A DNA stretch of 64,000 bases from Mycolicibacterium sp. CBMA 234 (GTDB taxonomy: Bacteria; Actinomycetota; Actinomycetes; Mycobacteriales; Mycobacteriaceae), in the NCBI RefSeq assembly GCF_009729415.1, contig NZ_MPKW01000023.1, positions 248,001 through 312,000 of the forward strand, read 5' to 3'. The position numbers were made by a program, and so were the translations under genes. Positions 1 to 8,049 of the stretch are shown piece by piece. The number at the start of each line of letters is the position of its first letter. The stretch's first letter is position 1. The notes below the pieces were generated by a model. That model worked only from the letters and a program-made list of their open reading frames with translations. It had not been told where the DNA came from and searched no databases.

Positions 1-1
1 G

Positions 2-514
2 GTGGTGCGGGCCATGCCCAACACCCCGATGCTGGTCGGTGCGGGCATCACAGCGCTGTCCCGGGGCCGCTTCGCCACCGACGAGCAGCTCGCCGAGGTG
101 TCGGCAATCTTCACCGCTGTCGGTGCGGTCTTGACCGTGCCCGAGAAGCAGATGGACGCGGTCACCGCGGTGTCCGGTTCCGGGCCGGCGTACTACTTCC
201 TGATGGTCGAGGCAGTGGTGGACGCCGGGGTCGCAGCAGGCCTCCCGAGGACCGTGGCAACCGAGTTGGCGGTCCAAACAATGGCTGGTTCGGCCGCCAT
301 GTTGCTTAATCGGATAACTGAATCGGACACCGGTTCGGGACCGGCTGCACTGGACACCAGCGCCGCCGAACTGCGGGCTTCGGTGACCTCTCCGGGTGGC
401 ACTACCGCCGCTGGTCTGCGGGAACTCGAACGGGGTGGGCTGCGCTCGGCCGTTGCAAGCGCGGTTGAAGCCGCAAAAACACGGTCTGAGCAGCTAAGAA
501 TTACATCTGAGTAG
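2..514 (+). CDS. proC: Pyrroline-5-carboxylate reductase, C-terminal part (5' end outside window)
   Basis: Last step of proline synthesis: NAD(P)H-dependent reduction of pyrroline-5-carboxylate to proline in the cytosol. The frame is open to the window edge, so the N-terminal Rossmann fold is missing; full-length enzymes are about 270-300 residues and about 170 are present. Visible family motifs are RAMPNTP, AVSGSGPAYYF in the C-terminal dimerisation domain, and SPGGTTAAGL near the end. The GTG at position 2 is probably an internal valine. The gene precedes the HTH gene and bS22 gene as in the M. tuberculosis proC-Rv0500A-Rv0500B order. Confidence 0.95.
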   Translation: MVRAMPNTPMLVGAGITALSRGRFATDEQLAEVSAIFTAVGAVLTVPEKQMDAVTAVSGSGPAYYFLMVEAVVDAGVAAGLPRTVATELAVQTMAGSAAMLLNRITESDTGSGPAALDTSAAELRASVTSPGGTTAAGLRELERGGLRSAVASAVEAAKTRSEQLRITSE

Positions 515-653
515 TTCTAAGATTTCAGATTGATTACCCCACACCCGTCGCAATAACCACATTGGCCACGCTATTCTCCTTCTCGTAAGCACGCGTTGGT
601 GCCAGCGGAGGGGAAGCCGCTGGGGCTGGCCGTGCCTGATTGATTGGGTTGCG

Positions 654-878
654 ATGACGTCTATGAACGGGCCATCGGCGCGTGACGGTGGCGATCAGCC
701 ACGAACGCAGTTCCTGACTGTTGCCGAGGTTGCGAGTCTGATGCGGGTAAGCAAGATGACGGTATACCGGCTGGTGCACAACGGGGAGTTGCCCGCGGTG
801 CGTGTCGGCCGGTCATTTCGCGTGCATGCCAAAGCGGTGCACGACCTGCTCGAGTCCTCGTACCACGACGCGGGTTAG
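654..878 (+). CDS. Excisionase/MerR-type helix-turn-helix DNA-binding protein (Rv0500A-like)
   Basis: A 74-residue protein. After a polar N-terminus it carries one winged HTH of the excisionase (AlpA/MerR-like) type: FLTVAEVASLMRVSKMTVY followed by the wing LPAVRVGRSFRVH. Such single-domain proteins bind DNA; the target is not visible here. It stands alone between proC and the bS22 gene, a conserved mycobacterial arrangement, with no integrase or phage gene nearby, so a chromosomal regulatory role is more likely than prophage excision. The ATG at 654 has a weak ribosome site; ATG 663 is an in-frame alternative. Confidence 0.85.
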   Translation: MTSMNGPSARDGGDQPRTQFLTVAEVASLMRVSKMTVYRLVHNGELPAVRVGRSFRVHAKAVHDLLESSYHDAG

Positions 879-1141
879 CCGCCGCGCGCCGAGCTGAGTC
901 GTCCGCGTGACGCGGCGGCATCAGAGCGCCCGGTCGACGACCGCTGCGCACCCGCACAGGTAGCAATACCGACCGGGTTGGGCAGCGTCCGTGGACCGGG
1001 CATCTGGGCCGTGCATATGTCCTCCGGCGGCGCGATCCAGCAGGCGTTTTCGTGGCTGCAAACCCGGCCGGGTAAAGTGGCGGGGTTGGTTTCACACCGA
1101 TCTTTACGGATCGACGTCTAGTAGCGGAGACTTCAAACTCT

Positions 1142-1243
1142 ATGGGTTCAGTCATCAAGAAGCGGCGTAAGCGCATGTCGAAGAAGAAGCACCGCAAGCT
1201 GCTTCGTCGTACACGGGTTCAGCGCAGAAAACTCGGTAAGTAG
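1142..1243 (+). CDS. Small basic ribosomal protein bS22 (AURKAIP1/COX24 type), 33 aa
   Basis: ATG at 1142 to TAG at 1241 encodes 33 residues beginning [19 protein letters not shown] and ending RRKLGK, about half of them Lys or Arg. This matches the mycobacterial Rv0500B-type protein, found as bS22 in the small subunit of the M. smegmatis ribosome and sharing the AURKAIP1/COX24 domain with mitochondrial ribosomal proteins. A GGAG lies about 12 nt upstream. It is easily missed by gene callers because of its length. Identification rests on near-complete recognition of the sequence, so confidence is high. Confidence 0.92.
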
Positions 1244-1282
1244 TTCTCAGCGCGCCATTGCGTCGCCCACTAGGCTGACCAA

Positions 1283-2401
1283 ATGGATGCCGACGGACGC
1301 ACCGGAAGCCGGCCCACTGTGTCGGGCGGAAGCGATTCCGGCCCGGACATCCCAGAGACCTTGCACCACCCCAAGGTGGTCCTGGTCACTGGGGCGTGCC
1401 GGTTCCTCGGTGGCTATCTGACAGCCAGGCTGGCGCAGAACCAGCTCATCGAGCACGTGATCGCTGTTGACGCGATCACGCCGAGCAAGGACATGCTGCG
1501 CCGCATGGGCCGTGCGGAATTCGTCCGTGCGGACATTCGGAACCCCTTTATCGCCAAGGTGATTCGAAACGGCAACGTCGACACTGTCGTCCACGCCGCG
1601 GCGGCGTCGTATGTGCCTCAGTCAGGTCGCGCCGCGCTCAAAGAGCTCAACGTGATGGGCGCGATGCAGTTGTTCGCGGCCTGTCAGAAGGCGCCGTCGG
1701 TCCGTCGGGTGATCCTGAAGTCGACGTCGGAGGTCTACGGGGCCAGCGCGCGCGATCCGGTGATGTTCACCGAGGACAGCAGCGCCCGCCGGCCACCGGG
1801 GGAGGGCTTCGCCCGGGACAGCATCGACATCGAGGGCTACGCGCGCGGTCTCGCGCGTCGGCGTCCGGACATCGCAGTCACCATCCTGCGACTGGCCAAC
1901 ATGATCGGTCCGGCCATGGACACCGCGCTGTCGCGGTACCTGGCAGGGCCGCTGGTGCCGACTGCCTTCGGGCACGACGCACGATTACAGCTCCTGCACG
2001 AGCAAGACGCCCTTGGGGCGCTGGAACGTGCCACTTTGGTGGGGCGGGCCGGCACGTTCAACATCGGAGCGTCGGGCGTCATCCTCATGAGCCAGGCGAT
2101 CCGTCGCTCCGGCCGGATCGGATTGCCGCTGGCCGGGCCCACGATGTGGGCGCTGGATGCGTGGCGACGAGCCACCGCGGGCGTCGAGTTGGACCGCGAA
2201 CAGTCCGACTACATGCGCTTCGGCCGGGTCATGGACACCGCACGGATGTCGAGGGAACTCGGCTATACCCCAAAGTGGACCACCATGGAGGCTTTTGACG
2301 ATTACGTTTCAGGCCGCGCGCTGACGCCCATTATCAGTCCAGGGTGGGTAGGCTCAGTGGAGCGTCGGGCAGTGGCCGCAGCGCAGCGGTGGGGACGCTG
2401 A
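1283..2401 (+). CDS. NAD-dependent epimerase/dehydratase (GalE2/Rv0501-like)
   Basis: Extended short-chain dehydrogenase of 372 residues. A hydrophilic N-terminal extension of about 28 residues precedes the NAD-binding strand VVLVTGACRFLGGYL. It keeps the D of VDAITP, the STSEVYG strand and a LANMIGP segment typical of sugar nucleotide epimerases. The usual YxxxK catalytic pair is altered: the helix reads GYARGLARR, with Gly at the Lys position, so classical UDP-galactose epimerisation is doubtful. The gene sits 10-30 nt before the acyltransferase gene, as in Rv0501-Rv0502, and is probably co-transcribed. Substrate unknown. Confidence 0.8.
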   Translation: MDADGRTGSRPTVSGGSDSGPDIPETLHHPKVVLVTGACRFLGGYLTARLAQNQLIEHVIAVDAITPSKDMLRRMGRAEFVRADIRNPFIAKVIRNGNVDTVVHAAAASYVPQSGRAALKELNVMGAMQLFAACQKAPSVRRVILKSTSEVYGASARDPVMFTEDSSARRPPGEGFARDSIDIEGYARGLARRRPDIAVTILRLANMIGPAMDTALSRYLAGPLVPTAFGHDARLQLLHEQDALGALERATLVGRAGTFNIGASGVILMSQAIRRSGRIGLPLAGPTMWALDAWRRATAGVELDREQSDYMRFGRVMDTARMSRELGYTPKWTTMEAFDDYVSGRALTPIISPGWVGSVERRAVAAAQRWGR

Positions 2402-2432
2402 TTTCGCAAGTTTGATGGTGGGAGATATTGAC

Positions 2433-3491
2433 GTGGCGGGCGAATCAAAAGCCAAAGTCATTCCGCTGCACTCGAATTCGACACGCGCTTCTGCGCAGCG
2501 TCGTGCCTCGAGGCGGGATGCAACGCTGCGGCATCCTTCGTTGTTGACTGACCCCGGGACCCGCGCATCTGCTGAGCAGATAGCTGCCGTGGTCCGCGAG
2601 ATTGACCAGCATCGGTTTGCTGCGTCCGGCTCTTCAGCCGGAGATGGGCCTAATGAACTGGCCCAACGTATCGGTGCCGCTTCGGATTTTATGCGAAAGC
2701 GGATGACCGGTGACTACGTCGTCGACGAGTTCGGCTTCGATCCGCATCTCAACAATGCGGTGTTTCTTCCTTTGCTGCGAACGCTTTTCAACTCGTGGTT
2801 CCGAGTTGAGGTGTCCGGTATTGAGAACCTTCCTAACGACGGTGCCGCGCTGATTGTCGCGAACCATGCAGGCGTCTTGCCGTTCGACGGGCTGATGACG
2901 TCGGTCGCCGTGCACGACAAGCACCCCAAGCACCGGGACCTGAGGTTGCTGGCTGCTGACCTCGTCTTCGACCTGCCGCTGGTGGGTCAGGCGGCACGCA
3001 AGGCCGGGCACACCATGGCCTGCACGTCCGATGCGCACCGCCTGCTGGAGGCCGGCGAGCTGACGGCCGTGTTCCCCGAGGGATACAAAGGCCTGGGTAA
3101 GCCGTTCAAGGACCGGTACAAACTGCAGCGGTTCGGCCGCGGTGGCTTCGTTTCGGCGGCGTTGCGCTCCGGTGCGCCCATCGTGCCGTGCTCGATCGTC
3201 GGCTCCGAGGAGATCTACCCGAAGATCGGTGACGTGAAGTTGCTGGCCCGGTTGCTCGGGTTGCCGTACTTCCCGTTGACGCCGTTGTTCCCGCTCGCAG
3301 GCCCGGTCGGACTGCTGCCTTTGCCGTCGAAGTGGTACATCCAGTTCGGTGAGCCCATTTCGACAGCCGACTACGACGAGTCCGCCGCCGACGACCCGAT
3401 GGTCACCTTCGAACTCACCGACCAGGTGCGCGCGACCATTCAGCAGACGCTGTACCAGCTGCTGGCCAATCGTCGCGGCACGTTCCTCTAG
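2433..3491 (+). CDS. 1-acyl-glycerol-phosphate/phospholipid acyltransferase family protein (Rv0502-like)
   Basis: PlsC-superfamily acyltransferase of about 352 residues. Catalytic block I reads VANHAGVLPFDG with the conserved His and Asp, and a later block VFPEGYKGLGKPF holds the FPEG phosphate-binding motif. The first about 100 residues are polar and lower in complexity. GTG 2433 is chosen because GTGGGAG lies 8 nt upstream; the in-frame TTG 2412 and ATG 2415 have no good ribosome site. Likely acts at the inner membrane face in phospholipid or glycolipid acylation; the acyl acceptor cannot be deduced. Probably one transcript with the preceding epimerase. Confidence 0.82.
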   Translation: MAGESKAKVIPLHSNSTRASAQRRASRRDATLRHPSLLTDPGTRASAEQIAAVVREIDQHRFAASGSSAGDGPNELAQRIGAASDFMRKRMTGDYVVDEFGFDPHLNNAVFLPLLRTLFNSWFRVEVSGIENLPNDGAALIVANHAGVLPFDGLMTSVAVHDKHPKHRDLRLLAADLVFDLPLVGQAARKAGHTMACTSDAHRLLEAGELTAVFPEGYKGLGKPFKDRYKLQRFGRGGFVSAALRSGAPIVPCSIVGSEEIYPKIGDVKLLARLLGLPYFPLTPLFPLAGPVGLLPLPSKWYIQFGEPISTADYDESAADDPMVTFELTDQVRATIQQTLYQLLANRRGTFL

Positions 3492-3513
3492 GCCTTCACC
3501 GCTGTAGGCCTTT

Positions 3514-3675
3514 CGCCGCGAGCCGTGCTGGGGGTACCTCCCGCGAGCGTGCGTGTTTGTCGCCGACGCGCCGGGTTATGTGTGCAATTTCGTAGCGCTC
3601 AGCGCTGACGAGCGGCACGTTGATGCTCGGAGCTCACCGCGTGTCGCGTGTAGACACGCACGCTCGCGGGGAGCG
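3514..3675 (+). repeat. Dispersed repeat with terminal-type inverted repeat, copy 1
   Basis: Intergenic block between the convergent acyltransferase and dehydratase genes. It contains a perfect 16-bp inverted repeat, CCGCGAGCGTGCGTGT at 3541-3556 and its complement at 3654-3669, preceded by GCGAGCCGTGCTGGGGGTACC. Related sequence occurs at 11200-11300 (same orientation, right arm missing) and at 13681-13846 (opposite orientation). No coding capacity. It may double as a bidirectional terminator. Confidence 0.8.
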
Positions 3676-3682
3676 GGAACCG

Positions 3683-4213
3683 CTAACCCTTTTGTGCCGC
3701 AACCATTTTCGCGACGGCTGCGTCGCGGGCGGCCGCGATCTGCGCGCTGATCTCGCCGGCCTCGCCGTCATGCTGCGCCTCGCCGAGCATGGTGACGATG
3801 CTCGTCATCACCGGCTGGCCGTCGTCGTCGGTAACCTCGGCGCGGACCTCGCTGATCACGGTGCCGTGCGACTCGATCACCGAATCCAGGTACGAGTCGA
3901 ACCACAGCCGGTCGCCGACCTTGATCGGGCGGTGGAAGATCAGCTTCTGGTCGCGGTGTAGGACGCGCTCCAGGTTGATCGGCACGTCGAACTGGTTGAA
4001 CAGCTCAAGCTGGACCCGGCGCCCGGCCACCGCGATGAACGTCAGCGACGCGATGAGGGTGTCCGAACCGCACTCACCGGCTGCGTCCTCGGAGAAGTGG
4101 GCCGGGTGGTCGTCCTGGACCGCTACGGCGAATTCCTTGACCTTCTCGCGGCCGACCTCAAAGTAATCCGGGTACCGGAAGTGGGTCCCGATGATGTCGT
4201 CCGCAATGCCCAT
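3683..4213 (-). CDS. MaoC-like/FAS1-type (R)-hydratase family protein (Rv0504c, HadA-like)
   Basis: A 176-residue hot-dog fold protein starting MGIADDIIGTHFRYPDYFEVGREK, the N-terminal signature of the mycobacterial HadA/HadC/Rv0504c family (3-hydroxyacyl dehydratase subunits). HadA and HadC pair with HadB, which carries the catalytic Asp-His; this protein lacks a clear catalytic MaoC motif, so it is probably a substrate-binding or partner subunit. It lies 43 nt before a SerB-like gene on the same strand. cmaA2, which precedes it in M. tuberculosis, is absent here. Confidence 0.82.
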   Translation of the reverse strand: MGIADDIIGTHFRYPDYFEVGREKVKEFAVAVQDDHPAHFSEDAAGECGSDTLIASLTFIAVAGRRVQLELFNQFDVPINLERVLHRDQKLIFHRPIKVGDRLWFDSYLDSVIESHGTVISEVRAEVTDDDGQPVMTSIVTMLGEAQHDGEAGEISAQIAAARDAAVAKMVAAQKG

Positions 4214-4255
4214 GGCGGGTGAGCCTATCAGCGTTCGGCTTGCGGACCGGGCTGG

Positions 4256-5164
4256 CTAGTTGCCCTTGCGTGACGCCATGGCGGCCAGCGCTCCGCCGAC
4301 AGCGCCGAGCGCCAGCGCCGAGGGCACGCCGATGCGGGCGGCCTTGCGGGCGGTCCGGAAATCGCGGATCTCCCAGCCGCGTTCGCGGGCCACGTCGCGC
4401 AGCGCGGCGTCGGGATTGATTGCGACGGCGGTGCCGACCAGCGACAACATGGGCACGTCGTTGAAGCTGTCCGAGTACGCGGTGCAGCGACGCAGGTTCA
4501 GGCCCTCACGGATGGCCAGCTGCCGGACCGCGTGCGCCTTGCCGACCCCGTGCAGGATGTCGCCGACCAGCCGACCGGTGAACACCCCGTCGACCGATTC
4601 GGCGACGGTGCCCAAGGCCCCGGTCAGCCCCAGCTTGTGGGCGATGGTCTGGGCCAGCTCCATGGGCGTCGCGGTGACGAGCCAGACCTGCTGGCCGGCG
4701 TCGAGGTGCATCTGGGCCAGCGCTCGCGTGCCCTGCCAGATTTTGTCGGCGATGATCTCGTCGTAGATCTCGTCGCCGAGGGCTTCCAGTTCCGCCGTCT
4801 GCCGCCCCTCGATGAAGGACAGCGCCTTACGTCGGCCGGCCGCGACGTCGTCGCTGTTCTCCTTGCCGGTCACCTGGAACTTGGCCTGCGCGTAGGCGAA
4901 GCGGGCCAGGTCGGAGTATTTGAAGTAGTCGCGGGCGGCCAGGCCGCGGGCGAAATGCACCAGCGACGAGCCGTGCACCAGTGTGTTGTCGACGTCGAAG
5001 AACGCGGCCGCGGTGAGGTCCGGAGGGGGCGGCAGCGGCGGGGCGGCCTGATCGTCGGCTGCGGATTCGCGGTCGAGGGCGTCCTGCTCGGCAGCGTCGT
5101 CAGCGCCGGAGGGCACGGGTGTGCCCGTGGGCTCGTCGGCGGTCACGGGGCTGGATTCGGACAC
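4256..5164 (-). CDS. serB1: HAD-IB family phosphatase (SerB1/Rv0505c-like)
   Basis: HAD superfamily hydrolase of 302 residues. An acidic, Pro-rich N-terminal tail of about 50 residues precedes motif I FFDVDNTLVHGSS (nucleophile in DVDNT), then VTATPMELA (motif II) and a C-terminal block with YSDSFNDVPML (motif IV). The last about 20 residues are Ala/Gly rich and hydrophobic and could be a membrane anchor. Annotated homologues are called phosphoserine phosphatase, but HAD-IB members also dephosphorylate lipids and other substrates, so the substrate is uncertain. It may be co-transcribed with the downstream HadA-like gene. Confidence 0.82.
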   Translation of the reverse strand: MSESSPVTADEPTGTPVPSGADDAAEQDALDRESAADDQAAPPLPPPPDLTAAAFFDVDNTLVHGSSLVHFARGLAARDYFKYSDLARFAYAQAKFQVTGKENSDDVAAGRRKALSFIEGRQTAELEALGDEIYDEIIADKIWQGTRALAQMHLDAGQQVWLVTATPMELAQTIAHKLGLTGALGTVAESVDGVFTGRLVGDILHGVGKAHAVRQLAIREGLNLRRCTAYSDSFNDVPMLSLVGTAVAINPDAALRDVARERGWEIRDFRTARKAARIGVPSALALGAVGGALAAMASRKGN

Positions 5165-5253
5165 GGTTCAACACTAGTGCCCGGTGGCCGCACTCCTCAG
5201 CGCGACTCGTACCTCGTGGCCTGATCGTCGTGCGGCTGGGTCACGCCATACTG

Positions 5254-5529
5254 ATGCGCGTGGATCGATCAGGGAACAGCCATCGCGTGACGTTGCTCAC
5301 CCGCGCCGGGTGCAGCATGTGCGAACGTGCCGCGGCGCAGCTTGCCGAGCTGTCCGAAGAGCTCGGTTTCCTCGTGACGAGCACGGATGTCGATGCGCTG
5401 GCCGCCGCTGGAAACCCTGCGCTGCGTGCTGAATTCGGCGATCGGCTGCCCGTGGTGCTGCTCGATGACGTCGAGCACAGCTACTGGGAGGTCGACGAGG
5501 ATCAGTTGCGGGCGGACCTCGCCAGCTAG
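5254..5529 (+). CDS. Glutaredoxin-like/thioredoxin-fold protein with CxxC (Rv0508-like)
   Basis: About 91 residues with VTLLTRAGCSMCERAAAQL, a redox CxxC (CSMC) at the start of a thioredoxin-fold helix, and the cis-Pro strand RLPVVLLDD. This belongs to the DUF836/glutaredoxin-like group, small thiol oxidoreductases of the cytosol. An upstream in-frame extension to 5119 overlaps the opposite-strand gene and is unlikely; ATG 5254 or GTG 5260 is preferred. It lies immediately upstream of hemA as in M. tuberculosis, though a separate promoter for hemA seems present. Confidence 0.82.
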   Translation: MRVDRSGNSHRVTLLTRAGCSMCERAAAQLAELSEELGFLVTSTDVDALAAAGNPALRAEFGDRLPVVLLDDVEHSYWEVDEDQLRADLAS

Positions 5530-5601
5530 CCCCGGTCGGCTGACCAGCCAATCCGGCCGCTCAGCGCGCGTGCCCCGGGGTCCGGCAGACGTATAGCAAA
5601 T

Positions 5602-5631
5602 TTGGTCGCCGGGCTGGTGAGCGGCTAGCTT
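5602..5631 (+). promoter_or_regulatory. Candidate promoter of the hemACDB operon
   Basis: TTGGTC at 5602-5607 and TAGCTT at 5626-5631 are separated by 18 bp and lie about 80 nt upstream of the hemA GTG. The -10 fits the mycobacterial TANNNT pattern. No obvious terminator separates it from the glutaredoxin gene, so readthrough is possible. Pattern match only. Confidence 0.4.
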
Positions 5632-5709
5632 TATTTGCATACCTGCGGCTAGACGAGGCCCGGGAAACGTTCCCTGGTGCGACGGGGGTGTGACAGAGGT
5701 GATGAGGCC

Positions 5710-7077
5710 GTGAGCGTACTGCTGTTCGGTGTTTCGCACCGCAGCGCGCCGGTTTCGGTGTTGGAGCAACTCAGCACGGACGAAGCCGAACAAGCCAAGA
5801 TTATCGAGCTGCTGCTGCAGTCCTCTTTGGTAACCGAGGCCATGGTGCTCTCCACCTGTAACCGGGTCGAGGTGTACGCGGTGGTGGATGCGTTCCACGG
5901 CGGGCTCTCGGTGATCGGTTCGGTGCTGTCCGAGCGGTCCGGCATGTCGCTGCACGATCTGACCAAGTACGCCTACGTGCGCTACGCCGAGGCCGCAGTC
6001 GAGCATCTGTTCGCGGTCGCCAGCGGTCTGGATTCGGCGGTGATCGGCGAGGCTCAGGTGCTGGGCCAGGTGCGCCGGGCCTACACCTCCGCGGAGGCGC
6101 ACCAGACCGTCGGCCGCACGCTGCACGATCTGTCCCAGCGGGCGTTGTCGGTGGGCAAGCGCGTCCACTCCGAGACCGGAATCGACGCCGCCGGCGCCTC
6201 CGTGGTCTCGGTGGCGCTGGACATGGCCAAGGCCAAGCTGACGTCGCTGGAGGGGCTGACGGCCGCTGTGGTCGGCGCCGGCTCGATGGGCGCGCTGGCC
6301 GCTGCGCATCTGACGCGCGCCGGGATCGCCCGCGTCGAGGTGGTCAACCGCTCGCTGCCGAGGGCCGAGCGCATGGTCGAGAACTTGAGGGCCCAGGGCG
6401 TCGAGGCGGCCGCGCACTCCCTGGACGACATCGCCGTCGCGCTGGGCAGTGCTGACGTGGTCGTCACCTGTACCGGCGCGGTGCGTCCGGTGGTGTCGCT
6501 GGCCGATGCGCACCGCGGATTGATGAGCCGCCCGGAGTATCGCCAATTGGTCATCTGCGACCTGGGCATGCCACGCGACGTCGACGGCGCGATTGCTGGC
6601 CTGCCGGGTGTGCACGTGATCGACATGGACCGCATCCAGCGCGAGCCGTCGGCCCGGGCTGCCGCCTCGGACGCCGAGGCGGCCCGCTCGATCGTCGCTG
6701 CCGAGGTCGCCAATTACCTGGCGGGCCAGCGGATGGCCGAGGTCACCCCGACTGTTACCGCGCTGCGGCAGCGCGCCGCCGACGTCGTCGAGGCGGAGTT
6801 GTTGCGGCTCGACAACCGGGTTCCAGGACTCGATGCAACCCACCGCAATGAGGTTGCCAACACCGTCCGCCGGGTAGTGGACAAGTTGCTGCACGCGCCG
6901 ACTGTGCGCGTCAAGCAGTTGGCCAGCGCGCCCGGCGGCGACAGCTACGCCGAGGCCCTGCGTGAGCTGTTCGAACTCGACCCCCAGGCCATCGATGCCG
7001 TGTCCGCGGGCGAACTGCCCCTGGTGGCAAACGATTTGACGGCCGGCGAACCGAAATCCAATCACGACAAAGGCTGA
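5710..7077 (+). CDS. hemA: Glutamyl-tRNA reductase
   Basis: First committed step of C5-pathway haem synthesis: NADPH reduction of glutamyl-tRNA(Glu) to glutamate-1-semialdehyde. About 455 residues. N-terminal catalytic domain MSVLLFGVSHRSAPV with nucleophile Cys50 in STCNRVEVYA; HLFAVASGLDSAVIGEAQVLGQV signature; NADPH domain AVVGAGSMGALAA from about residue 187; C-terminal dimerisation helices. GTG 5710 is chosen by alignment with the family N-terminus, with GAGG just upstream. First gene of hemA-hemC-hemD-hemB. The HemL that uses its product is at 20.2 kb. Confidence 0.97.
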   Translation: MSVLLFGVSHRSAPVSVLEQLSTDEAEQAKIIELLLQSSLVTEAMVLSTCNRVEVYAVVDAFHGGLSVIGSVLSERSGMSLHDLTKYAYVRYAEAAVEHLFAVASGLDSAVIGEAQVLGQVRRAYTSAEAHQTVGRTLHDLSQRALSVGKRVHSETGIDAAGASVVSVALDMAKAKLTSLEGLTAAVVGAGSMGALAAAHLTRAGIARVEVVNRSLPRAERMVENLRAQGVEAAAHSLDDIAVALGSADVVVTCTGAVRPVVSLADAHRGLMSRPEYRQLVICDLGMPRDVDGAIAGLPGVHVIDMDRIQREPSARAAASDAEAARSIVAAEVANYLAGQRMAEVTPTVTALRQRAADVVEAELLRLDNRVPGLDATHRNEVANTVRRVVDKLLHAPTVRVKQLASAPGGDSYAEALRELFELDPQAIDAVSAGELPLVANDLTAGEPKSNHDKG

Positions 7078-7086
7078 GTAATCCGG

Positions 7087-8046
7087 TTGGTAACCACCAT
7101 CGACAACGTTATCCGGATCGGTACCAGAGGTAGCCTGCTGGCTACCACACAGGCTGGCACCATCCGTGACGCCCTGGTAGCTCTGGGGCAGCCCGCTGAG
7201 CTGGTCATCATCAGCACCGACGGCGACCGTTCGCAGGCGCCGGTCGCCGAGATCGGCGTCGGCGTCTTCACCGCCGAGCTGCGGTACGCCATGGCCGACG
7301 GTCGCATCGACGTCGCCGTGCACTCGTACAAGGATTTGCCGACCGCACCCGACGAGCGCTTCGTCATTGCTGCCGTGCCGCCGCGGGAAGATGCGCGGGA
7401 CGCGTTGGTGGCGCGCGACGGAATGGTGCTGGGAGAGTTGCCAGTCGGCTCCGTGATCGGCACGTCGAGCCCGCGACGGGCGGCACAGCTTAGAGCACTG
7501 GGTCTCGGTTTGGAAATCCGCCCCCTACGAGGCAACCTAGATACCAGGTTGAACAGGGTAAGTAGTGGTGATCTCGACGCAATCGTCGTCGCCCGAGCGG
7601 GTCTGGCCCGCATCGGACGGCTCGATGTCGTCACCGAGAGCCTCGAGCCGGTGCAGATGTTGCCAGCGCCGGCGCAAGGCGCCCTCGCGGTCGAGTGCCG
7701 GGTGGGTGACACCGAGCTGGCGGCGCTGCTGGGAAAGCTGGACGATCCCGACACGCGTGCTGCGGTCACCGCCGAACGAGTCCTGTTGGCTGAACTGGAG
7801 GCGGGTTGTTCCGCGCCGGTGGGTGCGATCGCTGAAGTGGTCGAGTCCATCGACGAGGACGGCCGAGTCTTCGAGGAGCTGTCGTTGCGCGGTTGCGTGG
7901 CGGCGCTGGACGGATCCGACGTGATCCGGGCGTCCGGGATCGGGACACCCGAACGGGCACGAGAGCTGGGGCTCTCCGTGGCTGCGGAGTTGTTCGATCT
8001 GGGGGCGCGCGATGTGTTGGATCAGCGGACTGTAGAGCGGGAGTGA
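7087..8046 (+). CDS. hemC: Porphobilinogen deaminase (hydroxymethylbilane synthase)
   Basis: Polymerises four porphobilinogen molecules into hydroxymethylbilane. 319 residues: VIRIGTRGSLLATTQAG opens domain 1, VHSYKDLPT carries substrate-binding residues, and LEAGCSAPVGA holds the cysteine (about residue 241) that attaches the dipyrromethane cofactor. The start is probably the TTG at 7087, as no ATG or GTG lies in frame before the conserved IRIGTRGS. It follows hemA by 9 nt and precedes hemD by 3 nt, so the genes form one operon. Confidence 0.96.
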   Translation: MVTTIDNVIRIGTRGSLLATTQAGTIRDALVALGQPAELVIISTDGDRSQAPVAEIGVGVFTAELRYAMADGRIDVAVHSYKDLPTAPDERFVIAAVPPREDARDALVARDGMVLGELPVGSVIGTSSPRRAAQLRALGLGLEIRPLRGNLDTRLNRVSSGDLDAIVVARAGLARIGRLDVVTESLEPVQMLPAPAQGALAVECRVGDTELAALLGKLDDPDTRAAVTAERVLLAELEAGCSAPVGAIAEVVESIDEDGRVFEELSLRGCVAALDGSDVIRASGIGTPERARELGLSVAAELFDLGARDVLDQRTVERE

Positions 8047-8049
8047 GAG

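Noticed and set aside
654..878. Excisionase-like HTH as a sign of a prophage
   Set aside because: No integrase, attachment site or phage gene nearby, and the gene has the same neighbours in other mycobacteria.
3541..3669. Inverted repeat as the ends of an insertion sequence
   Set aside because: Only about 100 bp lies between the arms, with no transposase; it can at most be a non-autonomous element.
3553..3750. Small plus-strand open frame over the repeat
   Set aside because: It spans the repeat and the end of the opposite gene, with no ribosome site or recognisable protein.
5269..7323. 684-codon minus-strand open frame
   Set aside because: Antisense shadow of hemA and the glutaredoxin gene; no family motif.
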